Origin: Solilutibacter pythonis
Lineage (GTDB): Bacteria; Pseudomonadota; Gammaproteobacteria; Xanthomonadales; Xanthomonadaceae
Assembly (NCBI RefSeq): GCF_003697345.1
Contig: NZ_RFLY01000018.1
Span: 1-56,835, forward strand
Length of the DNA stretch: 56,835 nt
Direction: 5' to 3'
The stretch's first letter is position 1. Every line of letters begins with the position of its first letter. The translations under genes were made by a program, and so were the position numbers. Below the pieces are notes generated by a model. It worked only from the letters and a program-made list of their open reading frames with translations. It ran no database searches and was not told the origin of the DNA. This document shows, piece after piece, positions 26,472 to 34,578 of this stretch.

Positions 26472-26526
26472 GTCTGGCTCCTTGTGTGGGGAGAAGGGCC
26501 GCGGCGGACGCGTCGCGGCGAGCGAT

Positions 26527-26532
26527 TACAAT
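26527..26532 (+). promoter_or_regulatory. Possible -10 element for grxD
   Basis: TACAAT lies 62 bp before the grxD ATG, in the 123-bp sodB-grxD divergent gap. A convincing -35 was not found. Confidence 0.35.
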
Positions 26533-26594
26533 GCGCATCTTAAGCCCCCCCATCGTCGTCTGCCCGTCAAGGGCGAACACAGGAGCCCCCCCCG

Positions 26595-26915
26595 ATGCCC
26601 GTGATGGATCGCATCAAGCACGAAGTCGAATCGCATCCCATCGTCCTTTTCATGAAGGGCACCCCGCAGTTCCCCATGTGCGGCTTTTCCAGCCGTACCG
26701 TGCAGGCGCTCAAGGCCGCCGGCGCCACCGGGCTGCACACCATCAACGTGCTGGAAGACCCGGAAGTGCGTGCCAACCTGCCGCGTTATTCCAACTGGCC
26801 GACGTTCCCGCAATTGTTCATCAACGGTGAACTGATCGGCGGCTGCGATATCACCATCGAGCTGTACGAATCGGGCGAGCTGGCCCGGATCGTCGCCGAA
26901 GCCGGGCAGGCGTGA
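26595..26915 (+). CDS. grxD: Monothiol glutaredoxin Grx4
   Basis: The 106-residue protein has the monothiol active site CGFS (Cys29) and the glutathione-binding TVPQ/WPTFPQLFINGELIGGCD region typical of Grx4/GrxD, which carries and transfers [2Fe-2S] clusters. AGGAG lies 9 bp before the ATG. Its stop overlaps the GTG start of the next gene (GTGA). Confidence 0.95.
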   Translation: MPVMDRIKHEVESHPIVLFMKGTPQFPMCGFSSRTVQALKAAGATGLHTINVLEDPEVRANLPRYSNWPTFPQLFINGELIGGCDITIELYESGELARIVAEAGQA

Positions 26916-27703
26916 GCGCCGGCAAGTCGCTGGAGGGCCGCGTTGTCTTCGTCGCCGGCGCGACCGGCGGCCTGGGCGAAGCGGCCTCGCTCGCCTGCGC
27001 GCGCGCGGGCGCGACGCTGGTGCTGTCCGGCCGCCAGCCGCGCAAGCTCGACAAACTCTACGATGCGGTCAAGTCCGCCGGCCCGGAGCCGTTGCTCTAT
27101 CCGATGGATCTCGAAGGCGCCTCGCCCGACGACCACCTCGAACTGGCCCAGCGGCTGAAGGATGCCTTCGGCCGTCTCGACGGCCTGCTGCATTGCGCCG
27201 CCGAGTTTCGCGCGCTGACCCCGCTGGAATACACCGACCCCGCCCACGTCGCCCGCGCCATGCACATCAACGTCACCGCGCCGATGTGGCTGACGATGGC
27301 GCTGATGCCGGTGCTGAAAGCCTCCGACGACGCCTCGGTGGTGTTCGTGGTGGACGACGCCGAGCATGCCGGCAAGCCGTTCTGGGGCCCATACGCGATC
27401 AGTCAGCAATCGCGCGCCGCGCTGGTGGCGCAGTGGGCGGCGGAAATGGAAGGCGCCGGCGTGCGCATTTGCGGTCTGCAACCGGGGCCGATGCGCACGC
27501 CCCTGCGTGGCCGCGCGACGGTCGAGGACGTCGATCCGAATCTGCGCAATCCCGAAGCCTATGCCGGCGACTGCGTGCGCCTGCTCTCGCCCACCGGCCG
27601 GCAATGGAACGGCCGCATCGACCGGGTGATGGCCGGGCATGACGTCGCCCGTCCGGAAGCGCGGAGCGCGCGCTCGACGAAGCTGGAACTGCCGCTCCTG
27701 TGA
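26912..27703 (+). CDS. YciK-type short-chain dehydrogenase/reductase with a degenerate active site
   Basis: The 263-residue protein keeps the Rossmann cofactor motif GATGGLGEA and overall resembles YciK (LLHCAAEF...HINVTAPM...LQPGPMRTPLRG). The catalytic Tyr is present (Tyr161), but the YxxxK lysine is Gln165 and the serine position 13 residues before the Tyr is Asp148. The usual NAG of the fold is CAA. It may therefore bind a dinucleotide without normal SDR catalysis, or use an altered mechanism (inference). It starts with GTG overlapping the grxD stop by 4 bp, so the pair is coupled. Confidence 0.85.
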   Translation: MSAGKSLEGRVVFVAGATGGLGEAASLACARAGATLVLSGRQPRKLDKLYDAVKSAGPEPLLYPMDLEGASPDDHLELAQRLKDAFGRLDGLLHCAAEFRALTPLEYTDPAHVARAMHINVTAPMWLTMALMPVLKASDDASVVFVVDDAEHAGKPFWGPYAISQQSRAALVAQWAAEMEGAGVRICGLQPGPMRTPLRGRATVEDVDPNLRNPEAYAGDCVRLLSPTGRQWNGRIDRVMAGHDVARPEARSARSTKLELPLL

Positions 27704-27735
27704 GCGATGTCCGGCAACGGCCCGGCATCATCGCG

Positions 27736-27741
27736 CATAAT
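27736..27741 (+). promoter_or_regulatory. -10-like element 8 bp upstream of marC (possible leaderless start)
   Basis: CATAAT ends 8 bp before the marC ATG and no Shine-Dalgarno sequence lies between them. A start about 7 bp downstream would put the mRNA 5' end at or next to the start codon. Confidence 0.35.
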
Positions 27742-27749
27742 TCCCGCCC

Positions 27750-28349
27750 ATGACGATCGCCTCGGCCGCACTGCTGCTGTTCATCATCCTCGATCCGCTT
27801 GGCAACGTGCCGGTGGTGCTGAGTCTGCTGCGTTCGCTGCCGCCGCGCCGCCAGCTGACCATCATCGCCCGTGAACTGCTGATCGCACTGGTGGTGCTGA
27901 TGCTGTTCCTCTGGTTCGGCAAGTACGCGCTGGAGGCGATGCACCTGCGCCAGGAGTCGGTGGCGATCGCCGGCGGCATCGTGCTGTTCGTGATCGGTAT
28001 CCGCATGATCTTCCCACCGGCCGAAGGCATCATGGGCGAACTGCCGGGGGGCGAGCCTTTCATCGTGCCCCTGGCGATCCCGATGATCGCCGGGCCATCC
28101 GGCATGGCGGCGGTGATGCTGATGGGTACCCAGTACCCCGACCGGATGTGGGAATGGAGCCTGGCGCTACTGGTCGCATGGGTCGGCACCGCTGTCATCC
28201 TGATGTCATCAACCTTGCTCTACAAGTGGCTGGGCCGGCGCGTGCTGACCGCGGTCGAGCGCCTGATGGGCATGCTGCTGGTAGCGATCTCGGTACAGAT
28301 GTTTCTGGATGGATTGAGTGGGCATTTCGGTCTTGCCGGGGCCGGCTGA
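27750..28349 (+). CDS. MarC/YhgN family membrane protein (NAAT family)
   Basis: The 199-residue protein has six hydrophobic segments and the family features FIILDPLGNVPVVLSLL at the N-terminus and PLAIPMIAGPSGMAAVMLM in the centre, with repeat symmetry around the proline/glycine motifs. The family (MarC/YchE/YhgN) is of unknown function despite the old multiple-antibiotic-resistance name. It is separated by 46 bp from the SDR gene and has its own putative -10 immediately upstream. Confidence 0.88.
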   Translation: MTIASAALLLFIILDPLGNVPVVLSLLRSLPPRRQLTIIARELLIALVVLMLFLWFGKYALEAMHLRQESVAIAGGIVLFVIGIRMIFPPAEGIMGELPGGEPFIVPLAIPMIAGPSGMAAVMLMGTQYPDRMWEWSLALLVAWVGTAVILMSSTLLYKWLGRRVLTAVERLMGMLLVAISVQMFLDGLSGHFGLAGAG

Positions 28350-28406
28350 GGTCATTTTCCGGTAGCCGCCAAGGCGGCGCGACCCGGCGCGCGCGGCGAG
28401 ACAAAA

Positions 28407-28440
28407 GCGTCACTCAACTGTCATGGAAGCCCCCTATGAT
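28407..28440 (+). promoter_or_regulatory. Candidate PhoB (Pho box) promoter of the Oar-like receptor
   Basis: Two 7-bp direct repeats, GCGTCAC (28407-28413) and CTGTCAT (28418-28424), are spaced 11 bp start to start. TATGAT (28435-28440) follows after exactly 10 bp. This matches the E. coli Pho box layout (CTGTCAT-N4-CTGTCAT, then 10 bp, then -10) in which PhoB replaces the -35 contact. The second half-site is a perfect consensus; the first differs at two positions. Confidence 0.6.
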
Positions 28441-28529
28441 GTTAATCTGATGTTAACCTCTCGGCTCGGTATCGGCGTTTGCGCCCCGGGCCGTTGTTTC
28501 GTCCCGACCCTCCGTTTGAGACAACCGCC

Positions 28530-31500
28530 ATGACTTCCATCCGCACGCTCCGCCGGTCCAAGCTCGCGCTTGGTCTGATCGCCGCCATGGCCGCGGCCCC
28601 CGTTTTCGCGCAGAGTACCTCCGCCGGTATCGGTGGACAGGTGACGAACGCCAGCGGCCAGCCGGTCGCCGGGGCCGAAGTGACCATCACCCACGTCGAA
28701 TCGGGCACGGTCAACCGCGCCACCACCGATGCCAGCGGCCGTTACAGCGCCCGCGGTCTGCGCGTGGGTGGGCCCTACACCATCACCGTGAACAAGGCGG
28801 GCGAGGGCAGCGACAGCGAAAACAACGTCTATCTCGGCCTCGACCAACTTGCCCAAGTCAATGCGCGGCTGGCTTCCGCCGGCAGCACGCTTGACACCGT
28901 GGTGGTGACGGGGGTTGCCAGCAACGTGGATTTCAGCGCCGACAACAAGGGCATGAACACCTACGTAGGCGCCGATCGCATCGACGCCACGCCGCAAGGC
29001 AACCGTTCGATCGACGATATCGCCCGTCTCGATCCGCGCATCAACGTCACCAACCAGGGCGATGGCTCGATCTCGCTGGCCGGTCTGCCCAACCGCTACA
29101 ACAACATCAGTGTCGATGGGATGTCGCAGGGCGACCCCTTCGGCCTCAACGCCAACGGCATGCCCTACCAAGGCTCGCCGATCTCGATGGACGCCATCGA
29201 CGCCTACAACATCGGCACCTCCGACTACGACGTCACCAAGACCGCCGTCGGCGCCAGCATCAATGCCGTGACGAAATCCGGCACCAACAGCTTTCATGGC
29301 TCGGCCTACTACGCCTTCCGCAATGCCGGCGGCATGGTCGGCAAGGCCGGCTGGCTCGATAACGGCAAGCCGGGCTACAAGTACGGCGCTTTCGAACGCA
29401 ATTGGAGCGGCGGCGTCACCTTTGGCGGCCCGCTGGTGCGCGATCGCTTGTTCTTCTTCGTATCCGCCGAGGAGGAAACCACCACCGGCGTCGGCGCCGA
29501 TGCTTCCAACGCGTTGGACCCGAGTCTTGGCAATGGCCCTTCCACCTCTAACAAGGTATCGCCGGGCGACCTCCAGAAGATCATCGACACCGCCACTCGG
29601 CTTGGCCTTCAGCCAGGCGGCATGAGCGGCGCGCCCGACTTCAAGAACCGTCGCTACCTGACCAAGTTCGACTGGAACATCAACGACGCGCACCGCGCCA
29701 GCCTGACCTTGCAGCGCACCACCGAAGTCAACCCGCGTATCCAGGGCAACGGTAGTAGCAGCATCGGTTTGAACAGCTACTGGTTCACCACCGACAGCAA
29801 GACCGAGAACGCCTCGCTGCAACTGTTCAGCGATTGGAACAGCAATTTCAGCAGCGAGGTCAAATTCAGCCACCAGCGCTTCAGCCAGGTGGCCGGCAAC
29901 GCCATCAACCAGCCGAACGTCACGGTATTCCTGGGCGATAGTTCCGCCAACCGCGGCCCATCGGTGAATATCGGCGAAGACCAGTTCCGCCACGAGAACG
30001 AAATCCGTGCCAAGAAAAGCGCGTTTTACGCGGCGGGCACGTGGTTTGCCGGCGATCATGAAGTGAAGGGCGGCCTTGCCTACGAGACCAACGACATCTA
30101 CAACATGTTCGGTCGCGCGCTGCACGGCGTTTACACGTTCTACGGCCTGGACAACTTCGCCGCCGGCCAGTATGACCGTTATGAAGTCCGCAAGCCGGCC
30201 GCGGGCTACAAGCTGGGGGATGTGGCGGGTGCCTGGACCTACAAACAGGCCAGCGTTTTCCTGCAAGACACCTGGCAGGCCACGGACAACCTCTCGCTGC
30301 TGTTCGGCCTGCGCTATGACATGCCTAATGCCGACAAGGGCCCGCTTTACAACCAGGCTTTCGAGCAGGCATTCGGTTATCCAAACAACACCAAGCTCGG
30401 CTCCAAGGCCAATCTGCTTCAGCCGCGCTTCGCCTTCAACTACCAGTTGCAGTCCGATCGCATGGCGCAGTTGCGTGGTGGCGTCGGCCTGTTCATGACC
30501 ACGCCGCCCACGGTGTGGATGACCAACCCCTATCAGAACAATGGTTTGACGGTTGCCGGCGTGCAGATCTACGACCCGGCCACCGCGCCGTTCAGCCCCG
30601 ATCCGTTCAATCAGCCCGGTGGCGCCGGCCGGCCGTTCAGCCAGGTCGACACCATCGCTCCGGGTTTCAAGCTGCCGGCGGCATGGAAGACCAGTATCGG
30701 TTTCGACTACGAGCTGCCTTGGCAGAGCACCGTGCTGACCATGGAGGCCATGCACGTCAAGACCAAGAATGGCATCTACTATCAGGCCATCAACATCGGC
30801 GCGCCGACCAGTGATGCCAGCGGTACGCCGATCCTGATGCCCGATGGCCGTCTCCAGTATTGGCGGACCCCGGGCGCCACCAGCAGCCGCGACGCGGCCG
30901 GCAATCGCAATCCCGCTTTCGACAGCTATTCCACGCTGCTGACCAATACCGACAAGGGGCGGGTCAACACCTTCACCATCTCGCTGGACAAGCCGATGGC
31001 CGACAGTTGGTCGGGCCGCCTGGCCGCGACGTTCACCGACGCGACCGAAGTCAACCCCGGTAACAGCTCGCAAGCCTCTTCCGGCTACCGTTACGTGGCC
31101 CGCAAGAACGCCAACGAGGAAGTCGCTTCCACCAGCGATCGTAGCGTCCCGTTGACCTTGAAGGCCAACTTGACGTGGAAGCACGCCTTCTTCGGCGATT
31201 ACGCCACCATGGTGTCGGCGTTCTATACCGGCCGTAATGGCTTGCCGTACAGCTGGGTGTATGGCAACAACATGAATGGCGATGGCCTCGGCTCGTGGCA
31301 GACGGTCTACATCCCGACGGTCAACGATCCGCTGGTGAGCTACACGGGCGCCACGCCCCAGCAGATTCAGCAGTTCCACGATTTCATCGACAGCCAGAAG
31401 GAACTGCGTGACCACCGTGGGCAGATCGCCGAGCGCAATAGCGCCCGCTACCCGTGGGTCAACCAGCTCGACCTGGCCATTCAGCAGGAAGTGCCGGGCT

Positions 31501-31790
31501 TCATGAAGGGCCATAAGGGCATTCTGCGCCTGGACGTGTTCAACTTCCTCAATCTGCTCAACAAGGACTGGGGCAGGACCGAGTGCACCGTGTCCGGCGC
31601 TTTTTGCAGTAGTACCCGTACCCTGGCCAACTACGCTGGTGTCAAAGACGGCAAGCTGGTCTACCGCTTGCCGACCGACGGCAATGGCAACTACCAGCCT
31701 GAGACGATGAACTATCAGGACTCCGGCACCATCCCCACCCGGGTGATCTCGCGCTGGTCGCTGTTGATGACGCTCAAGTACCAGTTCTGA
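28530..31790 (+). CDS. Oar-like TonB-dependent receptor with N-terminal carboxypeptidase-regulatory-like domain
   Basis: The 1086-residue outer-membrane protein starts with a signal peptide (RRSKLALGLIAAMAAAPVFAQ). Residues about 25-115 form a carboxypeptidase-regulatory-like domain (GGQVTNASGQPVAGAEVTI, ATTDASGRYSARGL). A plug follows (LDTVVVTG, RSIDDIARLDPRINV, SVDGMSQGDPFG) and then a long beta-barrel ending in the aromatic strand LLMTLKYQF. Oar-type receptors import large substrates with TonB energy; the ligand is unknown. ATG 28530 is chosen for the signal peptide over an extension to 28479. A Pho box-like promoter upstream suggests phosphate-starvation control. A strong terminator follows. 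Confidence 0.92.
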   Translation: MTSIRTLRRSKLALGLIAAMAAAPVFAQSTSAGIGGQVTNASGQPVAGAEVTITHVESGTVNRATTDASGRYSARGLRVGGPYTITVNKAGEGSDSENNVYLGLDQLAQVNARLASAGSTLDTVVVTGVASNVDFSADNKGMNTYVGADRIDATPQGNRSIDDIARLDPRINVTNQGDGSISLAGLPNRYNNISVDGMSQGDPFGLNANGMPYQGSPISMDAIDAYNIGTSDYDVTKTAVGASINAVTKSGTNSFHGSAYYAFRNAGGMVGKAGWLDNGKPGYKYGAFERNWSGGVTFGGPLVRDRLFFFVSAEEETTTGVGADASNALDPSLGNGPSTSNKVSPGDLQKIIDTATRLGLQPGGMSGAPDFKNRRYLTKFDWNINDAHRASLTLQRTTEVNPRIQGNGSSSIGLNSYWFTTDSKTENASLQLFSDWNSNFSSEVKFSHQRFSQVAGNAINQPNVTVFLGDSSANRGPSVNIGEDQFRHENEIRAKKSAFYAAGTWFAGDHEVKGGLAYETNDIYNMFGRALHGVYTFYGLDNFAAGQYDRYEVRKPAAGYKLGDVAGAWTYKQASVFLQDTWQATDNLSLLFGLRYDMPNADKGPLYNQAFEQAFGYPNNTKLGSKANLLQPRFAFNYQLQSDRMAQLRGGVGLFMTTPPTVWMTNPYQNNGLTVAGVQIYDPATAPFSPDPFNQPGGAGRPFSQVDTIAPGFKLPAAWKTSIGFDYELPWQSTVLTMEAMHVKTKNGIYYQAINIGAPTSDASGTPILMPDGRLQYWRTPGATSSRDAAGNRNPAFDSYSTLLTNTDKGRVNTFTISLDKPMADSWSGRLAATFTDATEVNPGNSSQASSGYRYVARKNANEEVASTSDRSVPLTLKANLTWKHAFFGDYATMVSAFYTGRNGLPYSWVYGNNMNGDGLGSWQTVYIPTVNDPLVSYTGATPQQIQQFHDFIDSQKELRDHRGQIAERNSARYPWVNQLDLAIQQEVPGFMKGHKGILRLDVFNFLNLLNKDWGRTECTVSGAFCSSTRTLANYAGVKDGKLVYRLPTDGNGNYQPETMNYQDSGTIPTRVISRWSLLMTLKYQF

Positions 31791-31812
31791 TCGCCCTCCG
31801 CGATGCGACACC

Positions 31813-31845
31813 GAAACGGCCGGCGGAATCCGGCCGTTTCCTTTT
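31813..31845 (+). terminator. Intrinsic terminator of the TonB-dependent receptor gene
   Basis: GAAACGGCCGG (31813-31823) and CCGGCCGTTTC (31830-31840) form an 11-bp perfect stem with a CGGAAT loop, followed by CTTTT. It ends 23 bp after the receptor stop. Confidence 0.88.
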
Positions 31846-31890
31846 GCGGTGTGTTCGCTTCCGGTAACGCCGGGGTCTTGCGCGATGCGC

Positions 31891-31896
31891 TAAAGT
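31891..31896 (+). promoter_or_regulatory. -10-like element 6 bp upstream of ppnN (possible leaderless start)
   Basis: TAAAGT ends 6 bp before the ppnN ATG, with no Shine-Dalgarno sequence visible. Initiation 7 bp downstream would fall on the ATG itself. Confidence 0.45.
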
Positions 31897-31902
31897 CACC
31901 GC

Positions 31903-33306
31903 ATGCACACCGAACTCCAAGAACAAGAACATGCCTCCCGTTCCACACTCCCCACCGTCAGCGCCAGCATTTATCCGAAGGGCGGGCTTGACGTGCTCTC
32001 GCGCGAGGAAGTCGCGCGGCTGAAGGACGCATCCACCGGCGGCATGCACGAGTTGCTGCGTCGCTGCGCGTTGGCGGTACTTACCACCGGCAGCACCTCC
32101 GACGACCCCGCCGCCGCGCGCGAGCTGTATCCGGATTTCGACATCCAGGTGTTGCAACAGGATCGCGGGGTGCGCATCGACCTGCACCACGCGCCGGCGA
32201 TGGCTTTTGTCGATGGCCGGATCATCCGTGGCGTGGCCGAGCTGCTGTTCGCCACCGTGCGCGACCTGGCCTACGCGGCGATCGAGCTGGGGCCGGAATA
32301 CGCCGGGGAGCTTTCCACCGGGCCGGGCATCACCGATGCGGTGTTCCGCGTGCTGCGCAATGCGCGCGTGCTCTACCCGACCGACCCCAACCTGGTGGTC
32401 TGCTGGGGCGGGCACTCGATCTCGCGCGACGAATATCTCTACACCAAGGAAGTGGGCTATGCGCTTGGCCTGCGCGGCGTGGACATCTGCACCGGCTGCG
32501 GCCCGGGGGCGATGAAGGGGCCGATGAAGGGCGCGACCATCGCGCACGCCAAGCAGCGCCAGCGCCGTTCGCGCTATATCGGCATCACCGAGCCGGGGAT
32601 CATCGCCGCCGAGTCGCCGAATCCAATCGTCAATCATCTGGTGATCATGCCGGACATCGAGAAGCGTCTCGAAGCCTTCGTGCGCATGGCCCACGGCATC
32701 ATCGTGTTTCCCGGCGGCGTCGGCACCGCCGAGGAGATTCTCTACCTGCTCGGCATCCTGCTGCGCGAGGAAAACCGCGACATCGAATTCCCGCTGGTGT
32801 TGACCGGGCCGGTGTCGGCGGCGCCGTACTTCGAGCAGATCGACAAGTTCATCCGCCTCACCTTGGGCGAGACGGCGACGCAGCGTTACCGCATCATCAC
32901 CGGCGATCCGGAGGAAGTGGCCAAGCACATGGCCGCCGGCATCGCTCGGGTGCGCGAGCAGCGCATCGCGCAGAAGGACTCGTTCTTCTTCAATTGGGGC
33001 TTGCACATACCGCTGGCGTTCCAGCAGCCGTTCGAGCCCACCCACGCGGCGATGGCCGCGCTCGATCTCGACCACGGGCGCAAGCCGCACGAGCTGGCCG
33101 CCGACTTGCGGCGGGCGTTCTCGGGCATCGTGGCCGGCAACGTCAAGGAGCCGGGCATCCGCCTCATCGAGACGCATGGCGTGTTCGAGATCCGTGGTGC
33201 GCCGGACATGATGGAATCGCTGGACGCCTTGCTGCGCGCTTTCGTCGAGCAGCGGCGGATGAAGATTTCCGGCGAATACAAGCCGGTCTATCGCGTGGTG
33301 ACTTGA
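31903..33306 (+). CDS. ppnN: Pyrimidine/purine nucleotide 5'-monophosphate nucleosidase (LOG family, YgdH)
   Basis: The 467-residue protein is of PpnN length with an N-terminal PpnN domain, a central LOG/Rossmann domain and a C-terminal regulatory domain. The nucleotide-binding/catalytic motif FPGGVGTAEEILYLLG lies near residue 275; GGHSISRDEYLYTKEVGYALGLRG and TGCGPGAMKGPMKGA are further hallmarks. It cleaves nucleoside monophosphates to base and ribose-5-phosphate and is stimulated by (p)ppGpp in E. coli. The gene stands alone between the receptor terminator and apaH. A -10-like TAAAGT sits 6 bp before the ATG. Confidence 0.94.
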   Translation: MHTELQEQEHASRSTLPTVSASIYPKGGLDVLSREEVARLKDASTGGMHELLRRCALAVLTTGSTSDDPAAARELYPDFDIQVLQQDRGVRIDLHHAPAMAFVDGRIIRGVAELLFATVRDLAYAAIELGPEYAGELSTGPGITDAVFRVLRNARVLYPTDPNLVVCWGGHSISRDEYLYTKEVGYALGLRGVDICTGCGPGAMKGPMKGATIAHAKQRQRRSRYIGITEPGIIAAESPNPIVNHLVIMPDIEKRLEAFVRMAHGIIVFPGGVGTAEEILYLLGILLREENRDIEFPLVLTGPVSAAPYFEQIDKFIRLTLGETATQRYRIITGDPEEVAKHMAAGIARVREQRIAQKDSFFFNWGLHIPLAFQQPFEPTHAAMAALDLDHGRKPHELAADLRRAFSGIVAGNVKEPGIRLIETHGVFEIRGAPDMMESLDALLRAFVEQRRMKISGEYKPVYRVVT

Positions 33307-33328
33307 GCGCGGCGGCGGGGGCGCGGTT

Positions 33329-34150
33329 TCAGACCATGCGCCCGTCCACCTGCACCAGGCGTAGCGTTTCGCCATCGAGCTGGAGCGCGGTGAGTTTGCC
33401 GCCCCAGACCGCGCCGGTGTCGATGGCGTGGACGCCATGGCCGATCATCAGGCCGAGCGTGCTCCAGTGGCCGCAGACGATCTTCAGATCGCGTTCGGCG
33501 TGGCCGGGCACCGAATACCAGGGGTACAGGCCCGCCGGCTGGCTGCCGGGCGCGCCCTTGTGCTCGAAGGCGATGCGCCCGCGTGGCGTGCAGTAACGCA
33601 TGCGGGTGAACACGTTGATGATCGCGCGTAGCCGATCGATGCCGCCGAGTCGCGGGTTCCAGTCCGGGCGGTCGCCGTACATCCCGCGCAGAAGTTTGCG
33701 GAAACTGCGGCCGCGCAGGCGTTCCTCGACCTCGTGGGCATAACCCTCGGCGATGGCGACGGTCCATTGCGGGGAAAGCCCGGCATGCAGCATCGCCCAG
33801 CCGTGAAGGCGGTCGACGTGCATCAGCGGACGGTTGCGCAGCCATTCCAGCAGTTCGTGCGCGTCCGGCGCGGCCAGTACCCGGCGCAGGTCGGGGTTGA
33901 CCTTTTGCTGCTCCTCCGCCCGGCGCTCGCCGATGGCGATCAGCGAAAGGTCGTGATTGCCCAGCACCACTTGCGCATGCTGACGCAGGCTGTGCACCAG
34001 GCGCAGGGTTTCCAGCGATTCGCCGCCGCGGTTGACCAGATCGCCGCAGAACCATAGCTGGTCCTCGGCGGGGTCGAAGCGAATACGTTCCAGCAGGCGC
34101 TGGGTCGGCCCGTAACAGCCTTGCAGGTCGCCGATCGCCCAGATCGCCAT
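33329..34150 (-). CDS. apaH: Bis(5'-nucleosyl)-tetraphosphatase (symmetrical)
   Basis: The 273-residue metallophosphatase hydrolyses Ap4A to two ADP. Motifs: GDLQGCYGPTQRLL at the N-terminus (shifted from GDxHG), GDLVNRGG near residue 35, GNHDLS near 65, and a C-terminal CGHWSTLGL with AIDTGAVWGGKLTAL. The start at 34150 shares one base with the apaG stop (TGATG), and the extension to 34312 is rejected. It is the last gene of the lptD-surA-pdxA-rsmA-apaG-apaH chain, an order widely conserved in gammaproteobacteria. Confidence 0.95.
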   Translation of the reverse strand: MAIWAIGDLQGCYGPTQRLLERIRFDPAEDQLWFCGDLVNRGGESLETLRLVHSLRQHAQVVLGNHDLSLIAIGERRAEEQQKVNPDLRRVLAAPDAHELLEWLRNRPLMHVDRLHGWAMLHAGLSPQWTVAIAEGYAHEVEERLRGRSFRKLLRGMYGDRPDWNPRLGGIDRLRAIINVFTRMRYCTPRGRIAFEHKGAPGSQPAGLYPWYSVPGHAERDLKIVCGHWSTLGLMIGHGVHAIDTGAVWGGKLTALQLDGETLRLVQVDGRMV

Positions 34151-34533
34151 CAGTGCAGTGTCCGTGGCGTGGAGAGGGTGAAGGCGGGAATCTCGGCTCT
34201 GAAGCGGGTGCCGTCGTCGGACAAAAGATCGTAACTGCCGTGCATGGTGCCGAGGCTGGTCGGCAGCACCACGCCGGAGGAATATTCGAAGCCGTCGCCC
34301 GGCCGCAGCCATGGTCGTTCACCAACCACGCCCTCGCCGTGTACTTCTTCGACGCGGCCATCGGCATCGGTGACGATCCAGTGGCGGTGGGTCAGGCGGG
34401 CGGCGCGGTTGCCGTGGTTCTCGATGCGGATGGTGTAGGCGAACACGTAGCGGCTCGATTCCGGTGCGGATTCCTCGTCGAGGTAATGCGCGGCGACTTG
34501 GATGCCGATGGCGTAGGGCGAATCGTTGGACAT
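34150..34533 (-). CDS. apaG: ApaG (Co2+/Mg2+ efflux-associated protein)
   Basis: The 127-residue single-domain protein has the fibronectin-III-like ApaG fold with YVFAYTIRIENHG near residue 30, LTHRHWIVTDADGRVEEVHGEGVVGE in the centre and GTMHGSYDLLSDDG near the end. Its precise function is unsettled; deletion affects cobalt sensitivity in some species. It is coupled to apaH by a one-base overlap. A -10-like element ends 6 bp before the ATG and there is no Shine-Dalgarno sequence. Confidence 0.94.
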   Translation of the reverse strand: MSNDSPYAIGIQVAAHYLDEESAPESSRYVFAYTIRIENHGNRAARLTHRHWIVTDADGRVEEVHGEGVVGERPWLRPGDGFEYSSGVVLPTSLGTMHGSYDLLSDDGTRFRAEIPAFTLSTPRTLH

Positions 34534-34539
34534 GCGCCG

Positions 34540-34545
34540 ATTTTA
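34540..34545 (-). promoter_or_regulatory. -10-like element 6 bp upstream of apaG (possible leaderless start)
   Basis: The minus strand reads TAAAAT at 34545-34540, followed by CGGCGC and the apaG ATG. No ribosome-binding sequence fits in the gap. This could be an internal promoter giving a leaderless apaG-apaH mRNA. Confidence 0.45.
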
Positions 34546-34578
34546 CGTGGCGGGAGTGAATTCGCGGCGAAATCCAGC

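Noticed and set aside
28434-31811. A 1125-codon open frame antisense to the TonB-dependent receptor
   Set aside because: It mirrors the codon pattern of the receptor on the opposite strand, has no recognisable domains, and the sense strand has a signal peptide, plug and barrel. Long antisense frames are expected at this GC content.
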